Shown here piece after piece: positions 11,572 through 23,000 of a stretch of 64,000 nt of DNA (its first letter is position 1; every line of letters starts with the position of its first letter). The DNA lies in NCBI GenBank assembly GCA_030789695.1, contig CM061141.1:327407938-327471937 (forward strand), in the 5' to 3' direction. The stretch comes from Scilla litardierei. Lineage: Eukaryota; Streptophyta; Magnoliopsida; Asparagales; Asparagaceae. The position numbers were made by a program, and so were the translations under genes. The notes under the pieces are model-generated. The model worked only from the letters and a program-made list of their open reading frames with translations, did not search any database and was not told the DNA's origin.

Positions 11572-12425
11572 CGCGGGATTGGGTACAATTCACTGTGCTG
11601 GATCTATAATCTTTCCCTTTATCCAGACGACTCCTCAGTCTACAGGAAAATGACTGATCTTTGGTGGTATCAATGTAAACTGCATGTCAAATAAGATAGG
11701 TATCCTTCCTGACAACTCGACTTATATGCCAAATTGCTCTATTGTCCACTCTCTCTATTGTCTAGACTTTGATACCATCTGAAATTGGTTGTCATTAAGT
11801 TGACATATGGCTTAAATTTGTTCAAGAATAATGATAGTCGGACCGCGGATTGCCAGACCCGGGGGCTGTGATTGGCCGAAGATGAATAAAAAAGAGAGAA
11901 GGAATATCTTTAACTTCCCCCTATTTTATACATGACACATCATCCCACCTCATATGCCTATGATGACCCGGGGATCTGAGTATCACTATCCTTTAGTCAA
12001 ATATTTTCATTGAGACGTGTCCTCCAGTGCTGATCATATTTTCTCCCCGTATCTTTACAAAACAAGGTTTAAGATGATGGTAATGACTATACGCCTGAGG
12101 TTTTCTCAAAGTCCGATTGATAATAGATGGTCTCATTTTGAAGCACTGACGGGTTGTGTCTTTTATGAATTCTATTTTGCATTGTCTGTTCATTTACCAT
12201 AGAACCGAATTTTTGGACTCAGTGTAAGCTGTCAGCTGATGTTTTACTAAATTTGCCAGGGTCGTCAAGAGCGCTGGCCCAAGGGGGCATATACTTAATC
12301 TCGGTCATGGTGTTCTTGTCAAGACACCAGAGGAAGCTGTTGCTCATTTCTTTGATGTCGCAAGGGGACTGCGTTATGACGACATTTTCGAAGGGAACGC
12401 GGCTGCATTGGCCCCGATGCTTTGA
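7026..12425 (+). CDS. UROD: Uroporphyrinogen decarboxylase, plastid type (join 7026..7445, 10146..10430, 10963..11198, 12260..12425)
   Basis: Converts uroporphyrinogen III to coproporphyrinogen III by removing four acetate carboxyls, in the stroma, for heme and chlorophyll synthesis. The four exons join in frame with GT-AG borders and end in TGA at 12423. From ATG 7026 the protein has 368 residues. Conserved features: MMRQAGRYM (R34), FSDILTP (D84), GAPWTIATY (Y160), IFDSWGG (S215), [12 protein letters not shown] and LNLGHG (H330). These correspond to the Arg, Asp, Tyr, Ser and His active-site positions of the family. No catalytic residue is missing, and the wording is closest to the plant HEME1 type. 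An in-frame TAA at 7014 precedes ATG 7026, and this start gives no transit peptide. Joining the upstream BSD2-derived exons to 7063 gives 432 residues, near the usual plant precursor length. Intron 1 of this model is 2.7 kb and holds a mitochondrial insertion. Confidence 0.93.
7446..9724. other. Large UROD intron, AT-rich part
   Basis: Begins with the donor GTACAG after the exon ending ...ILRNE. 8390-9230 is extremely A/T-rich and shows no feature. 7900-8350 has higher complexity and may be an old insertion, but I recognise no element in it. Confidence 0.6.
9725..10030 (-). pseudogene. rrn26: Nuclear insertion of mitochondrial DNA: fragment of the 26S rRNA gene (NUMT)
   Basis: The complement of about 9880-10030 follows bacterial-type large-subunit rRNA. 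It contains GGTATCAAAAGTAAGAATG, then GACATGAGTAACGA, GGTGAAAAACACGATCGCC, CGCAGAGTGAATTGGACCC and CTAAGGAACCCCCGAAAGG. These align in order with the E. coli 23S region GAATGCTGACATAAGTAACG ... GGTGAAAAGCCCGC ... GGGTGAGTCGACCCCTAAGG. The particular variant (GAACCCCCGAAAGGGCTGCCGTCCGATGG) fits plant mitochondrial rrn26 as I remember it, and the plastid gene less well. The part at 9725-9880 is assigned by continuity only. It sits wholly inside the UROD intron and is not a functional rRNA gene. Confidence 0.75.
10431..10962. other. UROD intron between exons 2 and 3
   Basis: GTACCC donor and TTTAATCTGCAG acceptor. Nothing else recognised in it. Confidence 0.8.
11539..11570 (+). repeat. C32 homopolymer in UROD intron 3
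   Basis: Thirty-two consecutive C, followed by GCGCGGG. The length may be unreliable in the assembly. It lies in the 1.06 kb intron between exons 3 and 4 (11199-12259). Confidence 0.9.
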
Positions 12426-12843
12426 TAATCAATCAACTTTGACGAGAAATTTTATTCTTTGGTATTTCCATATGGCAGCCATCTGATGTAAAGCTCGGCA
12501 TATGTGTGGATGTAGGTGAATTTTCCGGCTCCCCACCACTTAATAGTAAAGAGATCTGTATGTATGATTATTGCTGCCTTGTTTATGTACATGCTAGAGA
12601 AATTGGCTAATTTGATGCTTGAGCTGTTTCCAAGAGATGGTTTCAATTTGCATGGCTTCCCAAGCGAGCAAGAGCCTAACCCCTGTTCCAGGCAGCTGGG
12701 CGTCTTTCTTATGCCTTGGAAAAGGCTTGGCATAATCTCTACTGGGTTGATTATTATGTACTCATGTGTTCATGCCATTAGAGCAGACACATTTTTATTG
12801 GACATCCATGTGAGTAGATGATAATGGAAGAAATGAAAATGAG
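12426..12843 (+). other. UROD 3' UTR and downstream region
   Basis: Non-coding after the stop. No second gene is recognised. The transcript 3' end cannot be placed from sequence alone. Confidence 0.5.
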
Positions 12844-12998
12844 ATAAATGGGAATGAGGTGACCAAGGGGTCCTCCTTGGCCACCTCCATCCATGCCGTC
12901 CATCACCCATCAAGGTGGTGGGACCCACACCCCCACACGTGGTATGGGCGGCTGGATGGTTGTCAAGGAGGGGATTTCCACACCTGATTCCCATTTAT
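12844..12998. mobile_element. Small MITE
   Basis: The ends are inverted: ATAAATGGGAATGAGGTG at the left and the complement of ATAAATGGGAATCAGGTG at the right. A further inverted word (CCTCCTTGG and CAAGGAGG) lies inside. 155 bp in total and non-coding. No clear target duplication was found. Confidence 0.65.
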
Positions 12999-13376
12999 GT
13001 CAATGAAAATTGCCCGGAAAATTAAAAGGATGTGAGACTGAACAAACCTATATTTTGAATAGTAATACAAGGCGTTCATTCATGACTCCTGGCAAATTTT
13101 GGATGAAATATGAATCCCCTAACTCATGAAGCAATGACAATTTTTCAAAATCAAAAGTTTGATATGCATTGAGTCTGATGAACGATCATCACCAAATCTC
13201 CAAATTTTGAAATGTCAATTCAGATACATTAGATATGCGTCGGAGCTATTTAGATGAGAGAGAGAGATTCTCCGGTGGTTATTTGTTATTCTGTGATCAA
13301 AAGATATTATTCACATATCAACACGGTTTCGGCTTTCGGCTATCATAATTAACGTAATTTTTCTCCTTACAATGGC

Positions 13377-13391
13377 TTAAAAAAAGGATTT
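13377..13391 (+). mobile_element. Left remnant of the MITE split by copia element A
   Basis: With element A removed, TTAAAAAAAGGATTT joins to AATGTAGAAAAGCTG at 23125. This restores the left inverted end of the MITE whose rest lies at 23120-23273. Confidence 0.6.
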
Positions 13392-13510
13392 TGTTGTGAA
13401 GGGAAAAGTAGGGAAATAGGTGTAGGGGGTTAAGAGCCCCCTACCCTCATATTTATAGCTTTTAATAGTGGGATGGATACCCAATGGGCCTCATGGGCAT
13501 ATTCATAACA
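13392..13510 (-). repeat. 3' LTR of element A
   Basis: TGTT...AACA ends. A TATA-like TATAAATATGAGG on the minus strand lies about midway. The purine-rich PPT AATAAGGGGAAG lies immediately upstream on the minus strand (13511-13522). Confidence 0.93.
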
Positions 13511-13818
13511 CTTCCCCTTATTCAACCAATATTGAATAAGAGGTGGATTCTTCAGGATCCGAGTTAGTATAACTGTCTTGTTAAAGAAAGAACAGTTAAT
13601 CCATAACTTCCCCTTTTTAGGGATGTGTTTAGGGGTGGATACTTCAGGATCCAGAGTCAACGCGGTTGCCTCGTCAAAACCTTGACTACAGAAAACCCAG
13701 TGGGAAAAAACCAGTAGCCAAGGGAAAAGAGTACAACTCTGCGGTTGACTCCCCCTCGTCTGACCAAGCTTCAGGCTTGCAGATTTTATATGAATCTATA
13801 CATCAGTCTCCTATGTAT

Positions 13819-14550
13819 CTATGAGTTCATAGTCCTCTCATCCTGACCCAATTTACATTTTCTCACTCTCCTCATCCCAATCTCATATACAAGTTTCTCA
13901 AAGATACTAGTAGGTATGGATTTGGTAAGCAAATCCGCCAAGTTATTACATGATTGGATCTTCTGTACCTCAATCTGCTTCTGCTTCTGAAGGACGTGCG
14001 TCCAGAAGAACTTGGGGGAGATATGCTTCGTCTTGTCGCCTTTGATGTAGCCGTCCTGTAGTTGGGCTATACATGCTGCATTGTCTTCATGAAGTGGAGT
14101 AGGCGCAAGGATGCCGGGCATCAAGCCGATGGAGGTGAGGATGTGCTGGATCACAGAGCGTAGCCAGAAACTCTCCTTGCTTGCTTTGTGGATCGCTAGG
14201 AGCTTTGAGTGAGTGGATGAGACGGTCGTCATGGTCTGCTTTACAGATCTCCAGGATATGGTTGTGCCGCCATAAGTAAACATGTATCATGTCTGAGACT
14301 TCTCTGTATGAGGATCGGACCTGTATCCTGCATCAGCATAACCAACTGAACCAGTTGATGCCCCTTTCCTGTAGAATAGACCCAAGTCTATGGACCCTTG
14401 GAGGTAGCGCAGAAGATGCTTAACTCCGGCCCAGTGCCGCTGTGTAGTTGCAGCGCTATATCTGGCTAGTAAGTTGACTGCAAATGCTATGTCAGGGCGA
14501 GTGCAGTTAGCCAGGTAAAGGAGTGCATCGATAGCACTTAAATAAGGCAC
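13819..14550 (-). pseudogene. Copia A RNase H and C-terminal part of RT
   Basis: 14550-14287 gives AIDALLYLANCTRPDIAFAV and HWAGVKHLLRYLQGS, the conserved RT-RNase H connection. 14283-13819 gives TYGGTTISWRSVKQ, STHSKLLAIHKASKE, HEDNAACI and NNLADLLTK, the copia RNase H. It removes RNA from the RNA:DNA hybrid during cDNA synthesis. A stop at the join (14284) and a frameshift at about 14545 separate it from the RT frame. Confidence 0.9.
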
Positions 14551-15395
14551 TTCGGGCCTAGTACTTCCTCCCCCTCTTCCAGCGGCCGGAAGGGGTCTTT
14601 ATGTACATACATTGATCTGACGACCATTGGAGTGCTAAGGGGGTGGCACTTATCCATCTGAAACTTTTTCAATAAGTTCAATGTGTAAGTTGACTGATGT
14701 AACAGGATCACATCGTTAAGATGCTCTATTTGAAGACCTAAACAGAATTTTGACTTTCCGAGGTCTTTCATCTCGAAGGTTTCTGTCAAGCTTCTAGAAA
14801 TCTCTGCGATCTCTTCAAGAGATCTGATGAGGTTCAAGTCGTCCACATAGATGGCTATGATTACAAATCCTGTTGCCTTTGCTCTTATAAAGATGCAAGG
14901 ACAGACTGGGTCATTTGTGAATCCTTGTTTTGCAAGGAAATCGCTCAGTCTGTTATACCACATCCTTCCAGATTGTTTTAGACCATATAATGATCTTTGC
15001 AGTTTCACTGAGTAGATGTCACGTTCTCTCTCTTTTAGTGCTGCAGGCAAAGAATAACCGTCAGGAAATTTCATATAGATGTCTCGGTCTAGGTTGTCAT
15101 ATAGGTATGCAGTAACCACGTCTATAAGTTGCATATCTAAACCCGCTTGGGCTGTTAAGCCAATGAGAAATCGGAAGGTGATCGCGTCCATGACCGGGGA
15201 GTATGTGGCTTCAAAATCCATCCCTGGACGTTGGGTAAAACCCTGCGCTACAAGCCTTGCTTTGTAGCGAACGATCTCATTCTGTTCATTTCGTTTTCTA
15301 ACAAATACCCATTTATAACCCACAAGTTTTACACCTTTTGGTGTCTGGACTATGTGTCCGAAGACCTTGCGTTTGGTGAGTGAATCCAACTCCAC
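14538..15395 (-). CDS. Copia A reverse transcriptase, uninterrupted 285-codon frame
   Basis: Contains the RVT_2 signature blocks in order: VGYKWVFVRKRNEQNEIVRYK, ARLVAQGFTQRPGMDF, YSPVMDAITFRFLI, YSVKLQRSLYGLKQSGRMWY and the catalytic AIYVDDLNLI. It lies between integrase and RNase H. No stop occurs across the palm, which is unusual because the rest of A is broken. A frameshift near the end (after EEGEEVLGP) cuts it from RNase H. It is part of a polyprotein, so the Met at 15395 is not the true start. Upstream frame 15395-15518 continues the linker. Polymerase fold judged intact by motif. Confidence 0.9.
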   Translation of the reverse strand: MELDSLTKRKVFGHIVQTPKGVKLVGYKWVFVRKRNEQNEIVRYKARLVAQGFTQRPGMDFEATYSPVMDAITFRFLIGLTAQAGLDMQLIDVVTAYLYDNLDRDIYMKFPDGYSLPAALKERERDIYSVKLQRSLYGLKQSGRMWYNRLSDFLAKQGFTNDPVCPCIFIRAKATGFVIIAIYVDDLNLIRSLEEIAEISRSLTETFEMKDLGKSKFCLGLQIEHLNDVILLHQSTYTLNLLKKFQMDKCHPLSTPMVVRSMYVHKDPFRPLEEGEEVLGPKCLI

Positions 15396-15517
15396 TCCTA
15401 TTGCCGCTTTCCAATTTGGCCAATCATCTCTGCTTTGACATTCTGTCAGAGAGCGTGGTTCAATATCATCGTCGCAGTACGCGACGTTGATGGCAATATT
15501 ACACGCAAATGTGTCAT

Positions 15518-16180
15518 CTATGGTTGTGCTCTTTCTGTCCCAATACTCCCAAGTTCGTACATAGTGTATCGAGACTTCATTTTCTCCCGGTTTTCCTCTT
15601 CGTGAGAGTTTGGGAGAGATGGGGTAGCAGGGCCTATAGTAGCATCCTGTGGTGGTATTTGTTTACCATTGCCAAGGGTCCTACTCTTTCGAGGGACTTG
15701 GTCCTTGGATCCCGGTGGTCGCCCTCTCTTTTTGAGAGGTCCAACCATTTCTGCTGCAGGCGGATTGCATCCATTTTGCGGTATGTCAATCCTAGCTGGA
15801 GTGTTAGCAGCAGGGACGTGTGATTTGACAATCTTCTGGTTGTCAGTAAATTTGTCCGGCAAGAGATGGACAGTGTTTTGGATGTGGAGAATCTTTAGGA
15901 CCTCCTCCTCACACTGGCTTGTGCGCGGATCAAAGTGACATAATGTCTTTGTATCCCAAGTGATACATTCTGAAGCTTCGGGCTTCTTTGTCTGTGAGCC
16001 TAGTCTTGGAAACGATGTTTCATCGAATTCACGGTCTTCTAGACGTGCCTTGAAAATGTCTCCCGTAAGGGGTTCTAGGAATCTAATTATGGAGGGGGTG
16101 TCAAACCCAACATAAATGCCTAGGCGACGTTGTGGACCCATCTTTGTCCTTTGTGGTGATGCTATGGGGACGTATACTGC
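15518..16180 (-). pseudogene. Copia A integrase C-terminal region
   Basis: Starts at the insertion point of the solo LTR and continues the integrase with KMGPQRRLGIYVGFDTPSII, the plant copia integrase tail (the family shows G-R-L-G-I-Y-V-G). A variable linker follows (KKRGRPPGSKDQVP), rich in Pro, Lys and Arg, leading to RT. Separated from the catalytic core at 19302-20035 by 3121 bp of inserted DNA. Confidence 0.85.
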
Positions 16181-19100
16181 TGTAACGACCCGCTTTCGGG
16201 GGCCCGTTACTTATTTGATAATTGCGCAGGTTCTGCAGTTAACCAGTGAAGTCAAAATAGCCACGATGCAGAGATGTACAAAAATACCCAAATAGTGTCC
16301 AATTATTACAATCCGTCCGTACAAATATTCCAACAGATATACATGACAGAAGAAAAGCACACAACCAAAAATAGCTCTGAAAGCTACGGTCTCATGGTCG
16401 AAGTCTGGCGCTATTAGCTCAAGAGCATCTGCCTCCATATGTACGTCGTCTGCGGTGCCACGGAAATGGAACCGTAGGTAAGTCACAACAATTCTAAATG
16501 AAGAAAGAGAGGTACTGTGCAAGTATGACAAAGCAGACCAAAGTGAAAGTAAAGTAAAGTACGGTGCAGTGTCTGTACAAGTGTAGAAAGTAACATGCAT
16601 GGAATGCGTAAAGTAAAGGTGACTGTACTGGCAAGTAAAGTGAGGCAAGCATGGTAACTGTACTGGTAAGGAAAGTAAAGTGCAAGTACTGTAAAGAAAG
16701 TAACTGTGCAAGCTATACTAGAACTACATGACTCAAGTCGGAGAGTACAATATGTGACCGTTCAGTTCATCTCTTGCCTGGGTGCTACCCAGACGAATGC
16801 CGGTACCCAGGCAGCAGGATGGTTTGCCGAAACTCAGGCAGCTAGACAGGTTACTTTTATTTTGCCAAAACTCAGGCAGCTGGACGGTATGCCAAAAAAC
16901 TCAGGCAGCTTGACATGTAGATCGAACTCTAGTCACTCCCGTACTCTCGCAAACTATGAGTTACCCCAATACCCCAGTGACGTGTCAATTACAAATTCTA
17001 GACAGGATTGTTCCACAGGATGTTCCACACATGATATTCCACACGATGTTCCGCATGTTAGTCACACCAGGTTAACTGGTTGACTTTCTCATTGAAAACC
17101 AGCAAGTAGGATAAAAACAAGTCCAACACCAAAAGTTGTTACTTCCGTGCTTTGAGCACGTGAGTAGTGTGGCTAGCACACAATTTACCCAAGTTGAAAG
17201 TTGGCAAAGTAATATTTGGTAGATTACTTTCATTTAGTTCTCTAGTTTGGTTCAAGTCAAATAGCCGTTCGAGGCTATAGGAGTGTTAACGGGTTCATAT
17301 AAGCACAGTAGACTAGTTTTCTAAACTTAGAATCTGTCGTGACTTACTATATTTCGAGCTCGTCGTGGCAAGACTAGATTGGAGCTGGAAGAGCTGGTGC
17401 ACGAGAAATGGTACCTGCAATCACAAGAAACAATTGGTTAAAGCGCACCCTATTTTCTATTCAAATAATCTTATCGTTTTGATTTTTAAAACTGGTTGAA
17501 ACGTTGCCGAAAAGCGTTCTAAATTTTTATATAGACTATATATGTTAAAAATAGTTTTACTGCAAGATAGAATATTTTTCTGAGGCTTATAGTACTTTTT
17601 AGGATTTTTAAAATCTCAAAAACTATTTAAAAACTATTTTTCAATTAGTGACGTATTTATTCAGGAATTTATTCTGGGTGCAATCTACATCGGAAAGTTG
17701 CAAATGAGGTGTCAAAATGACCGTCTCGAAGAGTACTTTAGCATATATTTTTATCACATATTTGTTTACGTAAAAATAAGAAGATACGGATTTTTGAATG
17801 AAAATAACGGATTTAACTTATAGGCTTAATAATTAATTCTGGAAAAACTAAGCGTCGGATTGAGATGAAACTAGCGCCATTGGGTCCAGAACGTCATTTC
17901 TGATTTTCTAGAGGTAGTCTCATATTTTTCTAGGCTCTATATTATTATTTATCAATTTAAAACCAATAAACCATATTTAAAAATAATTAAAAATACGAAA
18001 TACGAAATAATTCAAATTTACAAGTTTGCCATCGACTTACGTTCATCGCTTCGTTGCATGGGGAGGTGGTTTCGTCGGCGGAGCGGGGTGTTCGACGTGG
18101 GCCGTTCGCTCTCGACGGCGGCAGAGGACTGGGGCGGAGGCGGCTAGGCACGGAGAGGCGGGGCGGCGTCGGAGGCTGCGGTCGGAGGCGGGGTCGTATG
18201 GCGTCACGGCGGCGACGTCGTGGGGCGTAGGCGGGGATGACGAGAACGACGACGAGGGCGAAGATGGCCTCTGGCGGAGCTCCGGTGGCGGCACGGAGCA
18301 GCGTACGGTGCTGCGGCAGAGGGCGTGCGAGAGCGGGCGGCGAGCTCTCGAAGGCGCAGGGGCTGCTGTCGGAGGTGCAGGGCTCGTCGGTGCTCGGTGA
18401 CGGCGAGGGCGGCCACACGGCGAGGGGTCGAGCTCACCGGCGATGAGGGCGGGGAGAGAGATAGAGAGTGAGAGGGAGAAGAGAGTGAGGCGGGGGCTTG
18501 GGTTGCCTCTGCAAACGAGAAGAGAGGGAGAAAGATAGAGAGAGTGTGTCTGTGTGAAAATGAGAGAGGACGGGAGATATAGTGTGTTACGGGCGGGGGT
18601 AGCTGCATCAAACGGGTAGGGGGTTTTTAGGGTTAGCTGTGGGTGTGGGTGTGGGTGGGGTAGATGAGGGTGTGAGGATTAGCCACGGGTTAGGTTAGGG
18701 TTTAGATTAATTAGGGGGTAATTAGGGTTAAGTAGGTAATTAGCAAGATAAAACCCACTTAACGAAAGGTCATTAGTGTAACGAAATTACGGAAATGCCC
18801 CTACTAGTAAACGTGTCCGAAAAATTACGAAAACATACCCACGGGATCGTATCGTCGCGAGGATGGCGAATACGAAGACCGTTTCAGGGTTTGGGCTACG
18901 GAAATACTAGTTTTTGGCCAAAACGTTTAAAAAGCGGGTTTGCGGGTTCTCTATTGAAACGATATCAGAAAATTACGAAATTAATGTGGGGAGCCCTAAA
19001 TGATCATAGGATGCTACTGCAGAAGTTTGAAAATGTTTTGAAGACGTTTGAATAGAAAATAAATTCGTTGACCCAAAACTGCAATATCTGAAAATGAATT

Positions 19101-19301
19101 TTTATCAGATCTTTCAGAGGTATTTGACGAAATCCGATTTTACCAAAATACTCCATAACTAGTCTGATACTTCAAAATATTTTTATAGGAAATTTTTGAA
19201 ATCAGTTTAAGACTCCTAACAAACCATTATAAAATACAATTAAAATTGAATTTTCTTTAAATACTTAATTTGAAAGTATTGGAAAAATACAGGCCGTTAC
19301 A
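16181..19301 (-). mobile_element. Solo LTR of a TGTAACG-type gypsy element, inserted in A
   Basis: TGTAACG...CGTTACA ends with a perfect 5-bp duplication ACTGC (16176-16180 and 19302-19306). 3121 bp with no gag or pol domain, so a solo LTR left by LTR-LTR recombination is the simplest reading. In the minus orientation it starts TGTAACGGCCTGTATTTTT, like the LTR at 31616. It carries a GC-rich, CT-preceded island at 18040-18470, whose long frames (Pro/Arg/Ala-rich) look like composition effects. Confidence 0.85.
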
Positions 19302-20035
19302 ACTGCACAACCAAATATTCTCAAGTGTGAGACAATTGGTGGGGCTCCAAGTGCTAGTTGCATTGGAGAAGATGACTGACCTCCAGAAGGTCTTAATTTT
19401 ATTAAAAATGCAACATGCAAAATTGCATGACCCCACGCATTCACTGGCATCTGGGATTGAAGTAATAATGGACGAGCAATCCATTGCAGTCTCTTAATTA
19501 GAGATTCTGCTAGCCCATTTTGGGTGTAAACATGTGCTACAGGATGTTCGACTTCAATTCCATGTGCTTGGCAATAGTCTAGGAAGACTTGTGATGTAAA
19601 CTCCCCCGCATTGTCCAGACGAAGTTTCTTTATCTGGTAGTCAGGGAAGTGGGCCCGCAACCTGATTATCTGAGCTAAAAGCTTGGACAGTGCGAGGTTG
19701 CGGGTGGACACTAGACACACATGTGACCACTTAGTAGATGCGTCTATCAGGACCATAAAGTACCTGAACGGACCACTTGATGGGTGTATCGACCCACAAA
19801 TGTCTCCGTGGATTCTTTCCAGAAAGCTTGGAGACTCTACGTCCACTTTCAGTGGGGAAGATCTCGTAATCAGTTTACCCTTGTAACAGTGTGGACATGG
19901 GAATTTGCCTTTTTGAAGAATCTTCAGGTTCTTCAAGTCTATACCCCTGGAGCTTTTTATGATGCGATACATCATAACAGATCCAGGGTGTCCCAGTCTA
20001 CTGTGCCAGAGTTGGAATTCTGGTGTTTGGGGCAC
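19265..20035 (-). pseudogene. Copia A GAG-pre-integrase and integrase core
   Basis: WHSRLGHPG ... CPHCYKGK is the HHCC zinc-binding pre-integrase domain. RIHGDICGSI, KLRLDNAGEFTSQ and the NGLAES stretch give the D, D and E of the integrase catalytic triad. The frame stays open up to LRIFGCAV, where the solo LTR is inserted. Integrase inserts the cDNA with a 5-bp staggered cut, consistent with the 5-bp duplication around A. Interrupted, therefore non-functional. Confidence 0.92.
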
Positions 20036-20505
20036 TGCGGATGCTCCGCCATGGATGTTTCTGGAGTTTGTATACTTGTTTGGTAGAGTCCCGAGGGGAG
20101 TCCCTTGAAACGTTCCACAATGGTTTTTGAACCATTTGTAAGAGACGTTACAAGCAAGTATTCCCTTTTATCTTCCTCGACCGTCTCTAAGTGATATCCG
20201 TTTAAACGGATATCTTTAAAGCTTAGGAGGTTTCGGATAGATTTAGGGGAGTATAGCGCATTTTTAAGTGTGGTTTGTGTGTTACCGGTGAGCAATATGA
20301 TTGCTTCCCCTGATCCTTCGATTATGTTAGTTGGTCCTGAGATTGTTCTCAGTGGGCCAGAGTAGATACTTATGCTTGTGAAGTAGTCTATGTTTTGAAG
20401 GATCGAGTGCGTCGATGCACTGTCCACTAGGCAACTTAATTCCATATCTATATAAAAAAGACATTTAAGCAGTAAATAATATGAAAAGAAAAGATCTACT
20501 TTCAT
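19972..20505 (-). pseudogene. Copia A protease region
   Basis: CLVDSASTHSIL matches the copia protease active-site context (D-S-[AG]-[ST]-T-H), and IRNLLSFKDIRLNGYH is the following conserved block. The frame overlaps the integrase frame at 19972-20035, so a frameshift separates them. Confidence 0.85.
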
Positions 20506-20599
20506 TAAAAATGCTCAAAATATTGTTTGACATGGAATAAAAACTAGATACGATGCATGAAAACAAGATACATTGCTAGTACATAAAAGTGGTCCATAA

Positions 20600-21721
20600 C
20601 TAGAGAATATCATCTCCCATGAAGTCTTCAGGAGTCCATGAGGTCTCTGGCAACGCTGCGCTCTCAATCAGGTTTGTCTCAGCTCGAGGCTTGAGGCTTG
20701 CCTGGTAGAGGTTCTGGAGGTGTTTCTGGGTGCTGCAGATTCTGGACCAGTGGCCCGTCATTATGCATTTGGAGCACTTATCCTCCCAGTCTTTCTTGGG
20801 AGTACCACCTTTTGACGTCCACTTCTGCTTCTTTTCCACGAACTTCTGGTTCTGAGGAGGAGCTTGGGGAGTGGCTTTCTTCCGCTTCTTCTGTTCTTTC
20901 CCTTTCTGGAATTTTGTCTTCTTGTCCATCTTCTTCTTCTGGGAAGACTGGAAGTGTGCCTATGCAGGAGGTGGCAGTGGAGCAGAGCCAGGAGGGCGCA
21001 GGTTGTGAGTAGCAACCAACAAATCACTGTTCTGTTCAGCCATTAGTAGGCATGAAAGTAGATTAGAGTACTTCGTGAACTTCATCTCACGGTATTGATG
21101 CATAAGGATCATGTCCTTCTCGTGAAAAGACGTGAACGTCTTTTCCAGCAACATTTTCTCCGTCACCGTTTCACCACACAACTTCAGGCGTGAGGTGATA
21201 CGGAAGAGTGCTGAGTTGTACTCCACTACGGATTTGTAATCCTGTATGCAGAGGTGAGTCCACTCGTACTGCACACGGGGAAGTATGACATCTTTCTGAT
21301 GTCTGTACCTCTCCTCAAGTGCGTCCCACAGCTCGTAAGGATCCTCGACAGTGAGGTACTCGTCCTTCAGGGTCGAGTCTAAATGTTTCCTGATATAGAT
21401 AATGGCTTTCGCCTTTAGTATATCGGAAACTTCCTCTGTATGAGATGCTTCTTTAGAAGCATCCTTGTCGGCTGGGGCAGTACTTGTTGTTGCTTTCTAT
21501 GTAGGTGTGAGACTGAAACCATGAGAGCACAGATGGAACTTCAGGTCTAACTGCCAACTCAGGTAGTTTGACCCATCGGCCTTCAGGACCGAAAAGTCGA
21601 CATTCGCAAGTCTGACCATTAACTGATCTAGCAATATAAAAACAGCATAGATCATTAAACTGAAACAATTAGACATCCACGCATGTATTTTTCCATTTTC
21701 ATAAAGAAAATTAATATTCAT
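20600..21721 (-). pseudogene. Copia A gag, broken
   Basis: Blocks on the minus strand: ANVDFSVLKADGSNYLSW (start, 21721-21497), SRLKLCGETVTEKMLLEKTF and FHEKDMILMHQYREMKF (21274-20960), and the zinc knuckle CSKCIMTGHWSRIC (20929-20600; CX2CX4HX4C). At least two frameshifts separate the blocks. The same protein is intact in element B at 25737-26747, which allows the order to be read. Confidence 0.9.
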
Positions 21722-22190
21722 GCATGCTTTTTAACGTTTTCATATCGTGAATTAATAAGGAAAAACTTAACATCCACGCATGCTTTTTAACAGTTTCATT
21801 GTAACATTAACATAGCATGAAAGTAGTTAGCATCCACGCATTTAATGTATAAGCAATGAAAATAATTTAGGACTATGGGGATCAGCCAGCCGACACCGAA
21901 ATAAAAAGAAATACAGTCCGAAGTTACATCAAAAATTGCATGAAAGAATAAATACAACTCGGGAACTTCATGGAAAAGCCCATTTCTTCTTTGTGCATAC
22001 GCCTTCAGCTCCTTTTTTGTGTCCTTCGGTCTTCTTTTTTTACATTTATATCCTCACTTACAAATTTCTCTCAAAAAAGAAAGAATTGCGGGAAATTAAA
22101 GGTGTCGGAAACCTGGCTGATCCCTAAAAACAAAGCCTAATCGCACATCCACGCAGATAATATATGAAAAATATACAACCACGCAGATAA
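21674..22190 (-). repeat. CATCCACGCA repeats in the A leader
   Basis: The plus-strand word CATCCACGCA occurs at 21674, 21771, 21831 and 22146, with a variant CAACCACGCA near 22177, within the untranslated leader between LTR and gag. Confidence 0.8.
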
Positions 22191-22439
22191 TCATATCACA
22201 GGCATGTAAAAATTAATTAAATAATCTAAATAGTGTGTGACGTGCTAAAAAATTATTTGTGAAAAACTTTTTACCTTTGATCCATATTTTTAATGTTTTG
22301 TTTACCGCTTTAAACCCTTTTTATAAAGTTTCTTTAATTATTTTAGGCTTTTAGGGCCAAAAATAAAAAAGAAAAATTATTTGTGTAAATGGGCTAATTT
22401 TCAAGCTTTTGGACCATAAAAACAACCCATTAGGGTTAA

Positions 22440-22690
22440 TTGGGCCTCCCCGAAAAATTGGCCCGTTTAGGGCTAGGGTTTCCGAAAAACCCTAAGAGGG
22501 GGCCCGTGGCGCGCCGCCGCGACGGCTGGCCGCGCAAAGCGCGGCCGCCGCAGCTGGCCGCGGCTGCAGTCCGCGGCCTCAGGCCGCGGCGTTTTTGCCG
22601 CCGACGGCGCTTGTGAAGCGCCGCCGTTTCGCCCTTCGGGCGTACGGAGTATGGATCAAGGTCGGGGGGGTAAAACGGATTTTTCAAGCA
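22440..22690 (-). other. GC-rich block in the A leader
   Basis: Rich in GCGGCC and GCCGC words with many short inverted repeats, set in otherwise AT-rich leader. The 83-codon frame across it is a composition effect. It corresponds in position to the C/G-rich block of element B. Confidence 0.75.
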
Positions 22691-22987
22691 TTTAGATCTC
22701 TAAAAACTGATTTTTATTGTTTTTAGACATGCGGATCTAAATAAAAATGTGATTTTTACCGTGTTTTTAAACTTTTTTGATCCTAAAACATGCAGATCTA
22801 ACGTGAAAAGCAAGTTTTGATCTAAAAAGTTTTGATTTTTACCTCTAGATTCGCCAAGGGAATCTAGTCGACGGTTGGTGAAGGATGCCCTTTTCGCTCC
22901 TCGTTGAGCAGATTACGATCTTCTTGAATCTGAGTGATTGATGGATCTCCTTCCTTGCGAGCAGCCGCCTTCTCCAACGAGCGTGAT

Positions 22988-23000
22988 CGTGCTGATAACG
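22988..23000 (-). other. Putative PBS of element A
   Basis: Directly after the 5' LTR (minus strand) is CGTTATCAGCACG. Element B has CATTATCAGCACG in the same place. The shared TTATCAGCACG is the likely primer site. I do not assign the tRNA. Confidence 0.6.

Noticed and set aside
17987..18611. Frames of 124-143 codons in a GC-rich stretch
   Set aside because: Same situation inside the solo LTR at 16181-19301. Composition effect, both strands open.
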